This document shows, in pieces, positions 11,606-21,777 of a stretch of 64,000 nucleotides of DNA. The stretch covers positions 133,612,171 through 133,676,170 of the forward strand of contig JAQMRL010000002.1 of assembly GCA_035578175.1 (NCBI GenBank). Direction: 5' to 3'. Every line of letters starts with the position of its first letter. Within the stretch, counting starts at the first letter, position 1. The notes below the pieces were generated by a model that saw only the letters and a program-made list of their open reading frames with translations, was not told the origin of the DNA and made no database searches. This stretch comes from Catonia carolina. Taxonomy: Eukaryota; Arthropoda; Insecta; Hemiptera; Achilidae. A program made the translations under genes and the position numbers.

Positions 11606-11959
11606 GGAAATTTACCACCGCCTGGTAAATAAAATATTATGTACGAAAATTGTGGAGCTCACTGTACAGTTCCGTAATCAAGATTAAAGAAAAAATAAAA
11701 TTCTGAAAGGCTTGAAAGTGCTATTTATTGTCCAATAAAATTGCTTGAAAATGGCTTCTATTTAGTTGTTCAATACGTAATTTCGCTCAACTTATTCACT
11801 CTTTTCTAGTTCAAACCATAACAGCAGGAATATGCTTAACTGGATCTTAAATTTCTAATAACCGTTTCCTTAGATCGTTTTGTGTGTTAATCCATTTCAA
11901 ATAAAATGTCTTCATCCAACCTCACAGGAACTTCAGATGGCGTGATATCAGGAAATCGT

Positions 11960-12300
11960 AATGGTGGTAATTTCACTGGTTAATTTTCAACCCCTGATTT
12001 TGTGTTTTGCGTCATATCTTTATATTTAAGGGAGGTAGTTACAGTTCTGGTACCGGCTTTATTCATTTTTTAAAATAAAATTTATATGATGTCTTTAAGT
12101 TCGTCTCGTAATTAGAGCCTTAAATAATTTCAGTATGGCCTCATTTTACCGGGGTAATTGAATTTTGAGAAAAATCTTTCGCCGTCTGTAACTCGCTGAT
12201 TAAACTGTTCTCGATCTATGTATATACGAACAATGTTTCCTACTTTTATCTATAGAATCAGCAACCGAAAGATTGCAGTTAAATTTTGAATAAGTAGTTC
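11960..12300 (-). repeat. right arm of the dispersed inverted repeat pair
   Basis: In reverse complement this matches 10,262-10,535, with shared blocks aaaatttaactg, caattacccc and taattacgagac. The similarity is diverged but collinear over more than 250 bp. Confidence 0.55.
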
Positions 12301-13221
12301 TGTCATCTATAAATATTACTTTATACACTATGACATAATCTTCAACTTAGTATTTTTTTAACATTATTTATGATTCCTACATAGAAATATAAATATAAGT
12401 ATGTAAACAATCTATAAATCAGAGTTCGTACATTTTTTAATAAATAAATTTTACCTACTTTTTATTTTATTTCTGAACAAAAAATATTATGTAGATCCCA
12501 GTCATCTAATACTGAAAATTGAAATAGTAGCCTACTGTTGCAAATTTTAAACTTCTACATAATAAAGTTATTAGATTTTTTTAATGTAAAATTTTATTGC
12601 TAACTAGTAACCAGTTATTTTCTAACCTGTCGTTAAACTCATCGGAATGACCTCAACTTATTAGCATTCAGCACGTGTTATAAACCGTTTATAAATATTA
12701 AAATGATAATTTATTATGAAGTTACGATTTTAAATATATCTTTTAATTACTATATGGCTTACATAACTTTCTAATTAATATTCTCCCAAAAGTTTGTCAA
12801 ATTCTTATGAAGAAAGTAATGTAAAAGCAAATTCTACTAAATTAAATTGATATTCCGTAGTTAAAATTTCAGGGGTACATCAATATTCATTTAAAAATTT
12901 TCATGAATTCTTAGGTTATTATCATACTTCCAAATTACTCCAGATTTTAGTGTTATATTTATTTTATAGTTTGTAATTAAGCTACTTGAAAAATGTTGCT
13001 TTACAAATTGATAAATAGCGGGTGAACAAAGAGCTATGTAGATGGTTAGATGAATCCAAATCATAAAAATTCCGCAGCATTACCTTTTGACGTTCAAGTC
13101 TTCTTGTTAAAAATCAGCAGGAAGTACTGGAAAGATATCTGATATTGTTCAAAATGTTTTTCTTATCAGCTAATTCACAAAAAGAATTTACTTATTAATT
13201 TTTTTTTTTAATTTAATAAGC
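12301..13221. other. non-coding stretch before the retrotransposon
   Basis: AT-rich DNA with no supported gene. Its right edge carries the presumed left copy of the retrotransposon's target duplication (aatttaata at 13,210-13,218). Confidence 0.4.
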
Positions 13222-13434
13222 CATTAACCGTTGAACAGTTCAGTTGTGTTTTTCAGTGCTGTTTTTTGTGAGTGATATTTTCTTCTTACACAGACCTTTA
13301 TGAGTTTGTTTAAGTACAATTATTATATTGGGTGACAATCTGCAAGACTTCGACTATAAGTATCTTGTTTTATTTTATATTTTGTTTAAAGAAAATAATA
13401 ATTTATTTAAATTGATTATAACCTAAATTTATTG

Positions 13435-14885
13435 ATGGCTGAGAAGCCAACAATATCTTTAACAGATGATCAATCAGCTGTTACTACTAATTTAATTAGT
13501 ATGGAACATACTATCGATTGCTCTAGCGATATCGACCACGGTATAACAGATCGAGTAACGATGGAGTGGAAAGACGTTTTATCGAAACGTAAACGAAGCA
13601 GTCCTTTGGAAGAAAGCAGCAATTTCAATAAACGGGCAAATTATTCTGCTAAGGATCCGCGACTCTCAAATAATGGACTCTTAGATAAAAACAAATTTAA
13701 TATTTTGAGTACTTTGCCGGAATCTGGTAATAATGATGATTTATCATCACTGCCTGATACCAAATTAGTACGACCACCTCCTATTTGTCCGAAATTAAAT
13801 TTTTACAATTATGTGAATTGTTGAATCAAATTGTCGGTACCGATTCATACAAATGTTCATCAACTACGCGAGGTGTCACCATTTATCCATCAACTCCGGA
13901 AGCTTACCGGAAAATAATAAGTAATTTTAGGGAAAATAATGCGCAATTTTATACATATCAACTGGCTCAGGACAAGGCCTACCGAGTTGTAATTCGAGGT
14001 CTTCATCATTCGATCGGAGAAAAAGAAATTCTGGAGGAGTTGATATCGAAGGGATTTAAAGTTCGTAATGTCATAAATATTATTTCTCGAGATAAGGTTA
14101 AATTACCGTTATACTTTGTTGATCTTGAACCTGATAAAATGAATAAATTAATTTTTAATCTCAATTCAATGTTTCACACTAAAATTGTCGTGGAAGAACC
14201 TACGCAAAACAGGCAGATTGTACAATGCACGCGATGCCAGCGTTACGGTCATACACAACATTACTGCAATTTACCTCCACGATGCGTCCGTTGTGCTGGG
14301 CAACATTTATCATCCGATTGTACCAAAAGCCGAGATACACCAGCCACCTGTATTTTATGCAATAATGCTCATCCGGCAAATTATAGAGGTTGCGTAGTTC
14401 ACCGAGAACTTCAAAATCGCCGTTCTTCAGGGAACACATCTAATTCGGCAAATTCTAAACAATATTCTCATGCAACAGATATTCCTTCATCTCGATCGTC
14501 CAATCAAAACTTGGATCATAAACTTAATATTTCTTTGTCAGCAGCATCAACATCAACTTCACCACAACTTTCTTCTAACTCATTCCCTCCGTTGAAATCT
14601 CACCAGAGATCGTCCATTAACAAGTCAAATTCATCCCCAACTTCGCTTCTGTCTCATCAATCATCCATTCAAGAAAACTTCGTTACAAATAACCCACATC
14701 GTACTCCGTCTGTTTTCTACAGCCAGATTGCGGCGTCAACAACCCTAAATGAAACACGATTAGACACCTCTGAAGTATCATCTCAGCTTACACATTTTAT
14801 GTCAGAAATGAAACAGTTGATGGCTCCTATGATAACACTAATGTCTCAATTAATTCAGGTCTTACTACAGCAACATGGCAAATAA
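13435..14885 (+). pseudogene. jockey ORF1 (gag-like RNA-binding protein), frameshifted
   Basis: ORF1 proteins bind the element's RNA and form the particle that carries it to the target. The start is ATG 13,435 (MAEKPTISLTDD). The first frame runs to a stop at 13,822-13,824, but the family-like reading switches near 13,785-13,800 to another frame (CELLNQIVGTDSYKC) that stays open to 14,885. One small indel therefore splits a protein of about 480 residues. The second part holds three zinc knuckles: CTRCQRYGHTQHYC (CX2CX4HX4C), CVRCAGQHLSSDC (CX2CX3HX4C) and CILCNNAHPANYRGC (CX2CX3HX6C), followed by a Ser/Asn/Gln-rich tail. Its end overlaps the ORF2 start by 11 bases (14,875-14,885). The indel could be a real mutation or a sequencing error. 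Confidence 0.82.
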
Positions 14886-17574
14886 TTACGGAACTGTCAA
14901 TTCCATGGTAGCTCTCCTGTGGAATGCTAGCGGGATCCTTCGTCATCGGGATGAACTTGAACACCTCCTATACGAGAAACGAGTCGATATTGTTATGATT
15001 TCAGAAACGCATTTAACATCACGAAGTCGGTTTAAGATAACTGGATATAAAGCGTACCGTACTGATCACCCTGATAACACAGGTCATGGTGGAACGGCTA
15101 TATTAATTCGTACGTCTATAAGACACCATCTGATGCCGCAGAATATTCAGGAAGAACATATTCAAGCTACAACAATAGCAGTACAATTTTGCAACTACAG
15201 CGTTTCATTTGTGGCTGTTTACTGTCCTCCACGGTTTGTACTTTCAGAAGAACACTTCACTTCTCTCTTCCGAGATGCAGGTCCCCGAGTATTACTTGGA
15301 GGTGACTATAATTCGAAACATCCTCTGTGGGGATCCAGGCTCATAAATCCCCGTGGTCGTGTTTTACATTCCGTTATACAGAAAAATCACCTTCATACTC
15401 ATCCTCCACCCACTCCAACCTACTGGCCAGCAGCAAGGAACCGGCTACCTGACGTGCTCGACTTCTTTATATCAAAGGGTCTAAACTCCATCAATACAAG
15501 AGTTGAGACATTGTATGAGCTTTCGTCCGATCATTCACCTCTACTGTTAACCCTTCAAACATCACCAACGCGTGTTACATATCGTCCATCCTTAACAAGA
15601 GGGAATGTTGACTGGAATCGGTTTCGTGAAAAAGTGGACGCTAATTTAGATCCCAACGTCAAATTGAAGTCAACTGAAGATCTTGACAACGCAGTGGAAA
15701 ACCTTACTCAAGTTATACAGTCTGCAGCTTGGGATTCAGCAATGTTTCGTCCACCTGCTTTGTCCTATTTACCGCAATACCCTGTTTATATTCGTGAGCT
15801 CATTCGAGAAAAGCGTAGAGCTCGGCATCAGTGGCAGAGGACTCGCATGAGAAGACACAAGGCAACACTCAATCATCTGTCAAACCGGTTGAAGAAAGAA
15901 CTTGCACTGTTGAAGGCAGAGCGACTTGACGCATTTACAGCGGATCTGACTGAAAGTGATGGGTCCCTTTGGAGAGCAACGAAGCGGTTCCTTAATGAGG
16001 CGGACGTATCTACCCCTTTACAACGAGTAGACAATTCGTTGGCGAAGTCAGAAGAAGAGAAGGCAGATCTTTTTACAAACACTCTGGAAAACACATTTTA
16101 TCCTCATGCAGATGTTGAAGATGTTGAATTTACGCGTCATGTGGAAGACTGTTTAATTGCTTCATTACAGCTATCTTTACCGCCTGTCCCATTTCGGGAA
16201 CATGAAATAAAAGAGGTTATAGAAAAATTACCAAGGAAGAAGGCTCCCGGGTATGACTTAATATCTGCGTGCGTTTTAAAAGAACTACCGTCTTCGACCT
16301 TCCGGTATTTTATGATATTATTCAACGCAGTAATTCGGCTGGGTTATTTTCCTTTTCAGTGGAAGTTTGCTATAATTGTTTTATTTCCTAAACCAGGAAA
16401 AGATCCTCATGCTTGCACTTCGTACAGACCTATAAGTCTACTCCCCGTTTTAGGAAAGGTTTTCGAACGTCTTCTGCTTCCTCGAATACTACTTAACTGC
16501 ACTGAATCCAACACGATCCCACCACACCAGTTCGGGTTCCGGCAGGGTCATTCTACGATCCAACAACTTCATCGAGTCACTGATTTCTTAACGGAGAGTT
16601 TGGAAAGAAAGCTCTACGCCACTGGAGTATTTCTTGACATAAGTGCTGCTTTCGATCGGGTGTGGCACGCTGGTTTACTTTATAAGTTAAAAGAAATCCT
16701 CCCAGACTCATATTTTCTGGTAATGAGGTCATTTTTAGAGGATAGATTCTTTAAGGTGAAAGTAGGAGATGCTTTTTCCAACACCCACAAAATCAATGCC
16801 GGCGTTCCTCAGGGTTCTATCCTTTCACCTGTTCTTTTTACAATCTACACCAGCGATATGCCGTTGAAGAACAATGCACTTATTGCAACATATGCAGATG
16901 ATACTGCCATTATTGCAAGAAGTGAAACAACAGAAGGAGCGTCAAAAAAGGTTCAACAATATCTGAACGACCTAGATATCTGGCTTAAAAAGTGGAGGAT
17001 AAAGGTTAATCCTGGAAAGTCCGTCCAGGTCACCTTTACCCTTCGTAGAGGCAGCTGTTCGCCGGTAACCCTTGGTGGGGTCAACATACCAACTAGAAAC
17101 AAAGTGAAGTACTTAGGATTATGGTTAGACAGGTGGCTGACGTGGAATGAACATCTGAAAAGCAAACGCTTATTACTAAACAATCGCCTCAGATGTTTGT
17201 TCCACCTAGTTAAAACGCGTTCTCGTCTACCACTGAAACAAAAAATTACAATTTACAAGACTTTGCTGAAACCTCTATGGCTGTACGGAATTCAGATTTT
17301 TGGTGCTGCTGCTCGAACCAGTTTAAACAAAGTACAGATATTTCAATCAAGATATTTAAGGCTTGCCACTGGAGCACCTTGGTATGTGAGAAACGACACC
17401 CTTCATTCTGACCTTCGTATTCCCTACGTAAAAGACGTTGCACGACAACTTTATCAAAGTTTCTTTGATAAATTGCAAAATCATCCAAACGATCTCGCTC
17501 GACAAATGGCCATTCAAAATTTTCCAAATTTTCGACGACTTCGCCGGCTATGGAGTAGGGATCTTCTTCGATAA
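14875..17574 (+). CDS. jockey ORF2: endonuclease and reverse transcriptase
   Basis: This 899-residue protein nicks chromosomal DNA and copies the element RNA from the free 3' end. The N-terminal apurinic-type endonuclease keeps LLWNASG (about 14-20), SETHL (43-47, Glu44), GHGGTAILIR (70-79), LGGDYNS (141-147), LDFF (195-198) and SSDH (217-220). The reverse transcriptase keeps YRPISLLP, FRQGHST, FLDISAAFD (Asp588), AGVPQGSILSP and YADD (673-676). The C-terminus has the jockey tail LYGIQIFGAAAR through LWSRDLLR, and no RNase H. The start is ATG 14,875, inside the ORF1 end, a coupling typical of the group. No stop or missing catalytic residue is visible, so the protein looks capable of activity. 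Degraded relatives lie at 11,230, 40,165 and 63,389. Confidence 0.93.
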   Translation: MANNYGTVNSMVALLWNASGILRHRDELEHLLYEKRVDIVMISETHLTSRSRFKITGYKAYRTDHPDNTGHGGTAILIRTSIRHHLMPQNIQEEHIQATTIAVQFCNYSVSFVAVYCPPRFVLSEEHFTSLFRDAGPRVLLGGDYNSKHPLWGSRLINPRGRVLHSVIQKNHLHTHPPPTPTYWPAARNRLPDVLDFFISKGLNSINTRVETLYELSSDHSPLLLTLQTSPTRVTYRPSLTRGNVDWNRFREKVDANLDPNVKLKSTEDLDNAVENLTQVIQSAAWDSAMFRPPALSYLPQYPVYIRELIREKRRARHQWQRTRMRRHKATLNHLSNRLKKELALLKAERLDAFTADLTESDGSLWRATKRFLNEADVSTPLQRVDNSLAKSEEEKADLFTNTLENTFYPHADVEDVEFTRHVEDCLIASLQLSLPPVPFREHEIKEVIEKLPRKKAPGYDLISACVLKELPSSTFRYFMILFNAVIRLGYFPFQWKFAIIVLFPKPGKDPHACTSYRPISLLPVLGKVFERLLLPRILLNCTESNTIPPHQFGFRQGHSTIQQLHRVTDFLTESLERKLYATGVFLDISAAFDRVWHAGLLYKLKEILPDSYFLVMRSFLEDRFFKVKVGDAFSNTHKINAGVPQGSILSPVLFTIYTSDMPLKNNALIATYADDTAIIARSETTEGASKKVQQYLNDLDIWLKKWRIKVNPGKSVQVTFTLRRGSCSPVTLGGVNIPTRNKVKYLGLWLDRWLTWNEHLKSKRLLLNNRLRCLFHLVKTRSRLPLKQKITIYKTLLKPLWLYGIQIFGAAARTSLNKVQIFQSRYLRLATGAPWYVRNDTLHSDLRIPYVKDVARQLYQSFFDKLQNHPNDLARQMAIQNFPNFRRLRRLWSRDLLR

Positions 17575-17830
17575 CATTCTGTTACCGTTCTTCCATTATC
17601 TTCATTTCATTATCTTCAACATCACATCTTAAGTTCGTCACCGTTGGGTTTTCATTTTCATCAAGATCATCTCCATCATAGTATGATTACGTCATCCTGG
17701 AGGATACACTGCTGGGTGTGACCCCTCCTTCCACGCCTAATAATGGCTCTCATCAAATCTAGTGATTGTGCTTTAATGTATAGTATAGTGTTCTAGATTT
17801 TAAAATTAAAGACAAAAAAAAAATTTAATA

Positions 17831-19020
17831 GGCAGCTAAATTACACTAAACTATTATTTATTTACTTAGGCCATTTATGTTAGATTAAATTTTTTTTTCA
17901 TATAAATTTTTTTTAATGCATAATCTGTTGTATAACAATAAATGCAACTTATCAATTAGAATTAACACATGAACAAATTACAACCTACTGGTGTAATTAA
18001 CAAATTTATATAACATTAAAACATATTATACTGCTCTTAATTAATATTTCCAATCAAAATTAGGTAGTTAAAAAAATAATATTAATGGAGGGTATTATTA
18101 GGTATTAATAGAGGCTGCATTAACATAAGTACGCTCACTATTTTCAGTGTTGGTCATGACAGAGAATAATTCACCAGATTTTTAGTCAATTTTCATTGAC
18201 TGAGTCGCAGTATAGGAAAAATAGATGATAGGTTATTTATTCTTCTAAGAAAGTGACATACATCTATTTCAAAATCAACTGACCGAAACGTTATGATTTA
18301 TTATGGAATTAAAACACAATAACCTAATATCTTATTATGTTGGCTATTTTAAACAATAATTTTATAGATCTAACATAATGATTTTCAAAAAATCTTACAG
18401 TATAGAAAAACAAAACTAATTTCGTGTTATCGTGTGTTTTGTAGAGTATTAGGCTACAGCCGGAGGTTTTACTTTTACCGAAAAGTGTATAGATAGATAG
18501 GTGCGACGTGTGGGCCTACAGATAGTATCTGCTACTGGAGTCATGTTCTCTTTTAGTTTAAATCTAATCATTCAAAAGTAGGCCTGTACCTTCAACGTAT
18601 AATATAAAATATTTTTTTTTTCGCAGTTCAAAAGGTTGGTTGATTATTACTTATTTAAAAACTATAAAAATACAATCTAGATAAAATAATTGGGTCACGA
18701 AATAAGACCACACATGTATTTATTTTAGAATTATTCAACCATATGTTTATCGGTTATTTAATACAATTATTTATAAAATAATAATATACTTAACAAATTT
18801 AGATCTATATTTAAACTACCTTAACTACACATCTTTGGAATTCCGTAGTATGGTAAGTTTTTATTGTTAAACATTATATCATTAAAATACTGAAGAACTG
18901 AGTAAATGAAAGTGTTATGCAATTTTTTCAAAAAGTCTTCAAGGAAATACTAGTGGATGAAGGTGTCGTGTGTTGGTTAATAGCATAAAAATTCCTGAGA
19001 TACCTGTAAGTGTAGTATGT
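17831..19020. other. non-coding stretch
   Basis: AT-rich DNA beyond the retrotransposon's poly(A) tail. No gene, RNA or repeat is recognised. Confidence 0.4.
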
Positions 19021-19069
19021 CCTATCCAGAGTCGCGCGTTTTACAACCTTGTCGTTTCTATTACCTCGA

Positions 19070-19440
19070 TGTACGGCTTTGTTTAACAACATGCTTTATA
19101 TCCTTTAGTTTGTTAGCCAGGGTTTTCAGGAATCTATTGTGGTTCGCTTCACCACAGTCACAAAGCCTGAAGTTGTCAGACATTGCGTGAAGGATGGTAA
19201 ATGGTCTCCTTACCAAATAAATCAGCTGTTATTTTTTTCCAGGAATACTAGCATGGCCTCTCAAACCCAGCAGAACACAACAAAGACTATAATTTTATTT
19301 TTCAGCTTAAACTTTTTAGTACCAACGTCCGGAAAACAGGCCTTCGATATATTTTACGTAGTTTAAACATCCGGTTTACTGGACGTCCGTAAGTCATGCA
19401 TAAAGTGCCAACGTCCGGATAATCGAACATTTCCAAAAAA
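19070..19440 (+). other. unidentified coding-like stretch, possible DNA-transposon remnant
   Basis: A 75-codon frame (19,139-19,366, opening on a non-ATG codon) begins VRFTTVTKPEVVRHCVKDGK and then loses protein character. Just downstream, acgtccggaaaacagg, atccggtttactggacgtcc and aacgtccggataatcgaaca repeat the word gtccgg, reminiscent of Tigger/pogo terminal sequence (compare gattccggataattgg at 54,470). No inverted partner end was found. The identity is open. Confidence 0.25.
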
Positions 19441-19486
19441 TCTTTTAAACAAAAGTTAATGGAATAATGTATTTTGAAACTGCCTC

Positions 19487-19660
19487 CGTGGCGTAGTGAA
19501 TAGTGCGCTAGCCTACAAAGCGAAAGTTCCCGGGTTCGATTCCCGGCTAGGGTCTGGAAATTTTAACGAGTTAAAACCACCGATATGTTACCAAAACCCA
19601 CAGTAGTTGCTAATGACCAAGCTGTCGATGCGACCCTAAATAAACTAACAAAATCTATTT
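19487..19660 (+). repeat. tRNA-derived SINE, family A, best-preserved copy
   Basis: The head has gcctccgtggcgtagtgaat (A-box region) and cccgggttcgattcccggct (perfect B box), then the body blocks gggtctggaaa, taacgagttaaaacc and gctaatgaccaagctgtcga, ending in taaataaacta and an A-rich tail. It abuts the inverted-repeat element at 19,664. Confidence 0.78.
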
Positions 19661-19663
19661 AAA

Positions 19664-20283
19664 ATATCTGTACACCGGAGGTAAAGGGCACCAAGTCACA
19701 ATTTACTAATTTTACAGGAGAGCTAAATGAATGGGTTTTCCATGTTTGTTTATCTAGAATTTTTTTTAAACTTAATTTATAGGATTTTATTAATAATTTA
19801 AGGCTCTTTAATACCCATTTATCAAATATTTAATTTATTTCATAGTTCTTGAATTACTGGACTTTGTCCCTTTTACTTCTGCAATAAATATTTTTTTAAT
19901 TATTCATACCTTTAAGGCAAAGTACTATGTCCATAAATCTGTGAGAAGTTTCGTAGAATCATACTACAATGTAGGAGGTGAAAAGCACTACGGATATGGT
20001 GCTTGTGAAAGTCTAATAACATTAGGTATCATTTTACAATATCAGAGGTATAAAGCACTATGTAGACAAACATGATGCCTGAGAAATTATTTATATCCCA
20101 GGTGTTGTGATTCTTTACCTTGGTATTATAATAGAACTTCGTGTTCTTTCCTACTAGCTAAAGCATGTATTATTAGGAGTAGGATACCTCTGAAAAGGGC
20201 ACAAAAAGTTTTATAGAACCATGTAAAAATGTCAATTTAGAAAAAAATGGACTTGGTGCCTTTTACCTCAGGTGTACAGATAT
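19664..20283. mobile_element. 620-bp non-autonomous DNA element with 34-bp inverted ends
   Basis: Left end atatctgtacaccggaggta then aagggcaccaagtc; the reverse complement of the right end is atatctgtacacctgaggta then aaaggcaccaagtc, two mismatches in 34. The outermost tgtaca is itself palindromic, so it could be part of the repeat or a TGTACA target duplication. The interior is AT-rich and has scattered aaagcact words, with no coding frame. It lies about 250 bp left of a second inverted-repeat element with end structure of the same style. Confidence 0.72.
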
Positions 20284-20453
20284 GTTAAGTGTTAAAATGA
20301 TTTTTTTATGAACACAATAATAACAGGAAGTTTTATTTTTCTGTAACTGAAATTTTGGTTGGCAATGCCAGGCGTAAGCCTGAAAGTTTTCGAAATAAGG
20401 GCTGGCACTTAACATCAAACTTTTAAATATTGTTTCGGCACTGAAAGGGTTAA
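20284..20453. other. possible piggyBac-like terminus
   Basis: The sequence ends ggcactgaaagggttaa (20,437-20,453), that is CCCTTT next to TTAA on the other strand, the arrangement known at piggyBac ends. Imperfect inverted words (ggcgtaagcc; tggcactt) lie just inside. The opposite end and a transposase were not found, so this is only a suggestion. Confidence 0.3.
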
Positions 20454-20536
20454 TAATAACTTTTTAAAAATATTACCGAAGATATTTATTCATTTACTTT
20501 CAAGTTTTTTATTTGTTCTTGTTTAATAAAATAACT

Positions 20537-21777
20537 ACATATGGATGGCGTTTTGCAGAAAGGAACCAGTCCACAAAATTTTAAAATTTGAGATAAGGTT
20601 ACAGGCGCGTTTGTGCGACTCAATTAACTATATACACAAAAATAACCAGTCGATTCTGTGGACTGGTTCCCATTAGTAGCCGATATAAAAAGTTCCCAAT
20701 CACAGATTGTTGTATTCGTGTTTTGCATAATAGAACCAATCATTACTGGTTCCTACATTGTCAAAAATTATTTCGAGAAGATTTTTGAAAAGAACCAGTC
20801 CACAATGTAACCTATTGAGAAACACATATTGAGAAAGCGCTGAAGCATAAAGACAGATTGTATGATCACACTGACTACCTTGAAGTTATAAAAAATGCAA
20901 AACAAAAATCTCCACTGATAGTTAATAAAATGAATTCAAGTGATTTTTTTGGAACGGAAAAAGTTGAAAAAATGATAACTAACAGGAAAATGTCTATCGA
21001 TAAAGAAAAAATAAATTGGTTTAAAACTAGGGAAATTGAAATAGTGAAAGAGGGGCCATTTCTTGTACGTATGAGGTATGATTTTCACTCTGATAAACAG
21101 TATATAATTAATTTTCAAAAAAGGACACCTGGAAGACCAACTGTAACTTTTGCTCTAAATAGACTTGTTTCATTGTGGCCCAACGGTAAAACAATTAAAC
21201 CAGCTAAATTAAAAGACCTGAAAAGCTTGATGCATCTCATACCTCAAAGCTATCATACTTTTTATGAAAAATTACAACCTACAGAAAAAGATACACCAGA
21301 AGACATTGATGGATTTGATAATGAACTAGACTTTGAACCTGGGGAGGATGAAGATTTTATGATTATTTTGTAATCTATTTTAATATTATTATTATTCACT
21401 TTTTATTTTTTCTGCTTTTCAATTTACTTTTCATTGTTGTATAGTGATAAACAAATAAAAATATTTACTTCTCATCATTCATCAGTGTTTTCCTGTTATA
21501 ATGAACCAATCCACAAATACAGCTCAATTTATTAAAATGTGGAATTTTGCAAAAAAGAACCAGTCAATGTTTTTCAATAAATTTTTATTTAAATTTGAAA
21601 AATCATGACTTTTTATCATTTATCCATAAATAAAAATACTCAAAGATTAAAACCAATAAGAGACAGTTAAAATTATAGTTGTTCAGAATTAACTAGGGGC
21701 AATAAACTTTAAACCCATTTTTCTCAGTTTTGTTTCCACGTGGATTGGTCCCTTTCTGCAAAGTGCCATCCATATGT
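20537..21777 (+). mobile_element. internally deleted DNA transposon with repeated GAACCAGTCCAC words
   Basis: The ends are inverted repeats of about 38 bp: acatatggatggcgttttgc then agaaaggaaccagtccac, against acatatggatggcactttgc then agaaagggaccaatccac in reverse complement. Inside both ends the word gaaccagtccac or close variants recurs in both orientations: 20,562, 20,644, 20,658, 20,733, 20,745, 20,792, 21,503, 21,557 and 21,739. These look like sub-terminal transposase-binding repeats. Between them is one 171-codon C-terminal coding remnant. No target duplication was settled. The superfamily is not identified. Confidence 0.75.
20818..21373 (+). pseudogene. C-terminal part of a transposase-like protein, unassigned family
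   Basis: The frame is open from just after a stop at about 20,816 to the TAA at 21,371-21,373 and lacks any proper ATG near its left edge. It is therefore the truncated end of a longer protein. It reads IEKALKHKDRLYDHTDYLEV, then KSPLIVNKMNSSDFF, a Lys-rich middle, FLVRMRYDF, LKDLKSLMHLIPQSYHTFYE and an acidic tail (EDIDGFDNELDFEPGEDEDF). From memory it resembles the tails of large uncharacterised insect proteins associated with DNA transposons; that is recollection, not a search. The terminal inverted repeats on both sides support a transposon origin. The missing part includes any catalytic core. Confidence 0.55.

Larger units (their letters stand above)
13222..17821 (+). mobile_element. full-length jockey-clade non-LTR retrotransposon
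   Basis: A 4.6-kb unit with a 5' leader of about 210 bp, ORF1 with three zinc knuckles, ORF2 with endonuclease and reverse transcriptase, a 3' UTR of about 240 bp and a terminal A run (17,813-17,823). The 9-bp word aatttaata flanks it on both sides (13,210-13,218 and 17,822-17,830) and the match extends to 12 bp with one mismatch. This is what target-primed insertion leaves and it argues for a complete 5' end. There is no RNase H domain, consistent with jockey. Only ORF1 is visibly broken. Initiator-like TCAGT words lie near 13,239 and 13,253, as expected of an internal promoter. Confidence 0.85.

Noticed and set aside
13432..13432. Upstream non-ATG start for ORF1
   Set aside because: The ATG three bases later (13,435) is the natural start; the earlier codon is TTG.
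19487..19560. tRNA gene
   Set aside because: A and B boxes are present, but the acceptor stem does not close and the same head recurs with a shared non-tRNA body, so it is a SINE.
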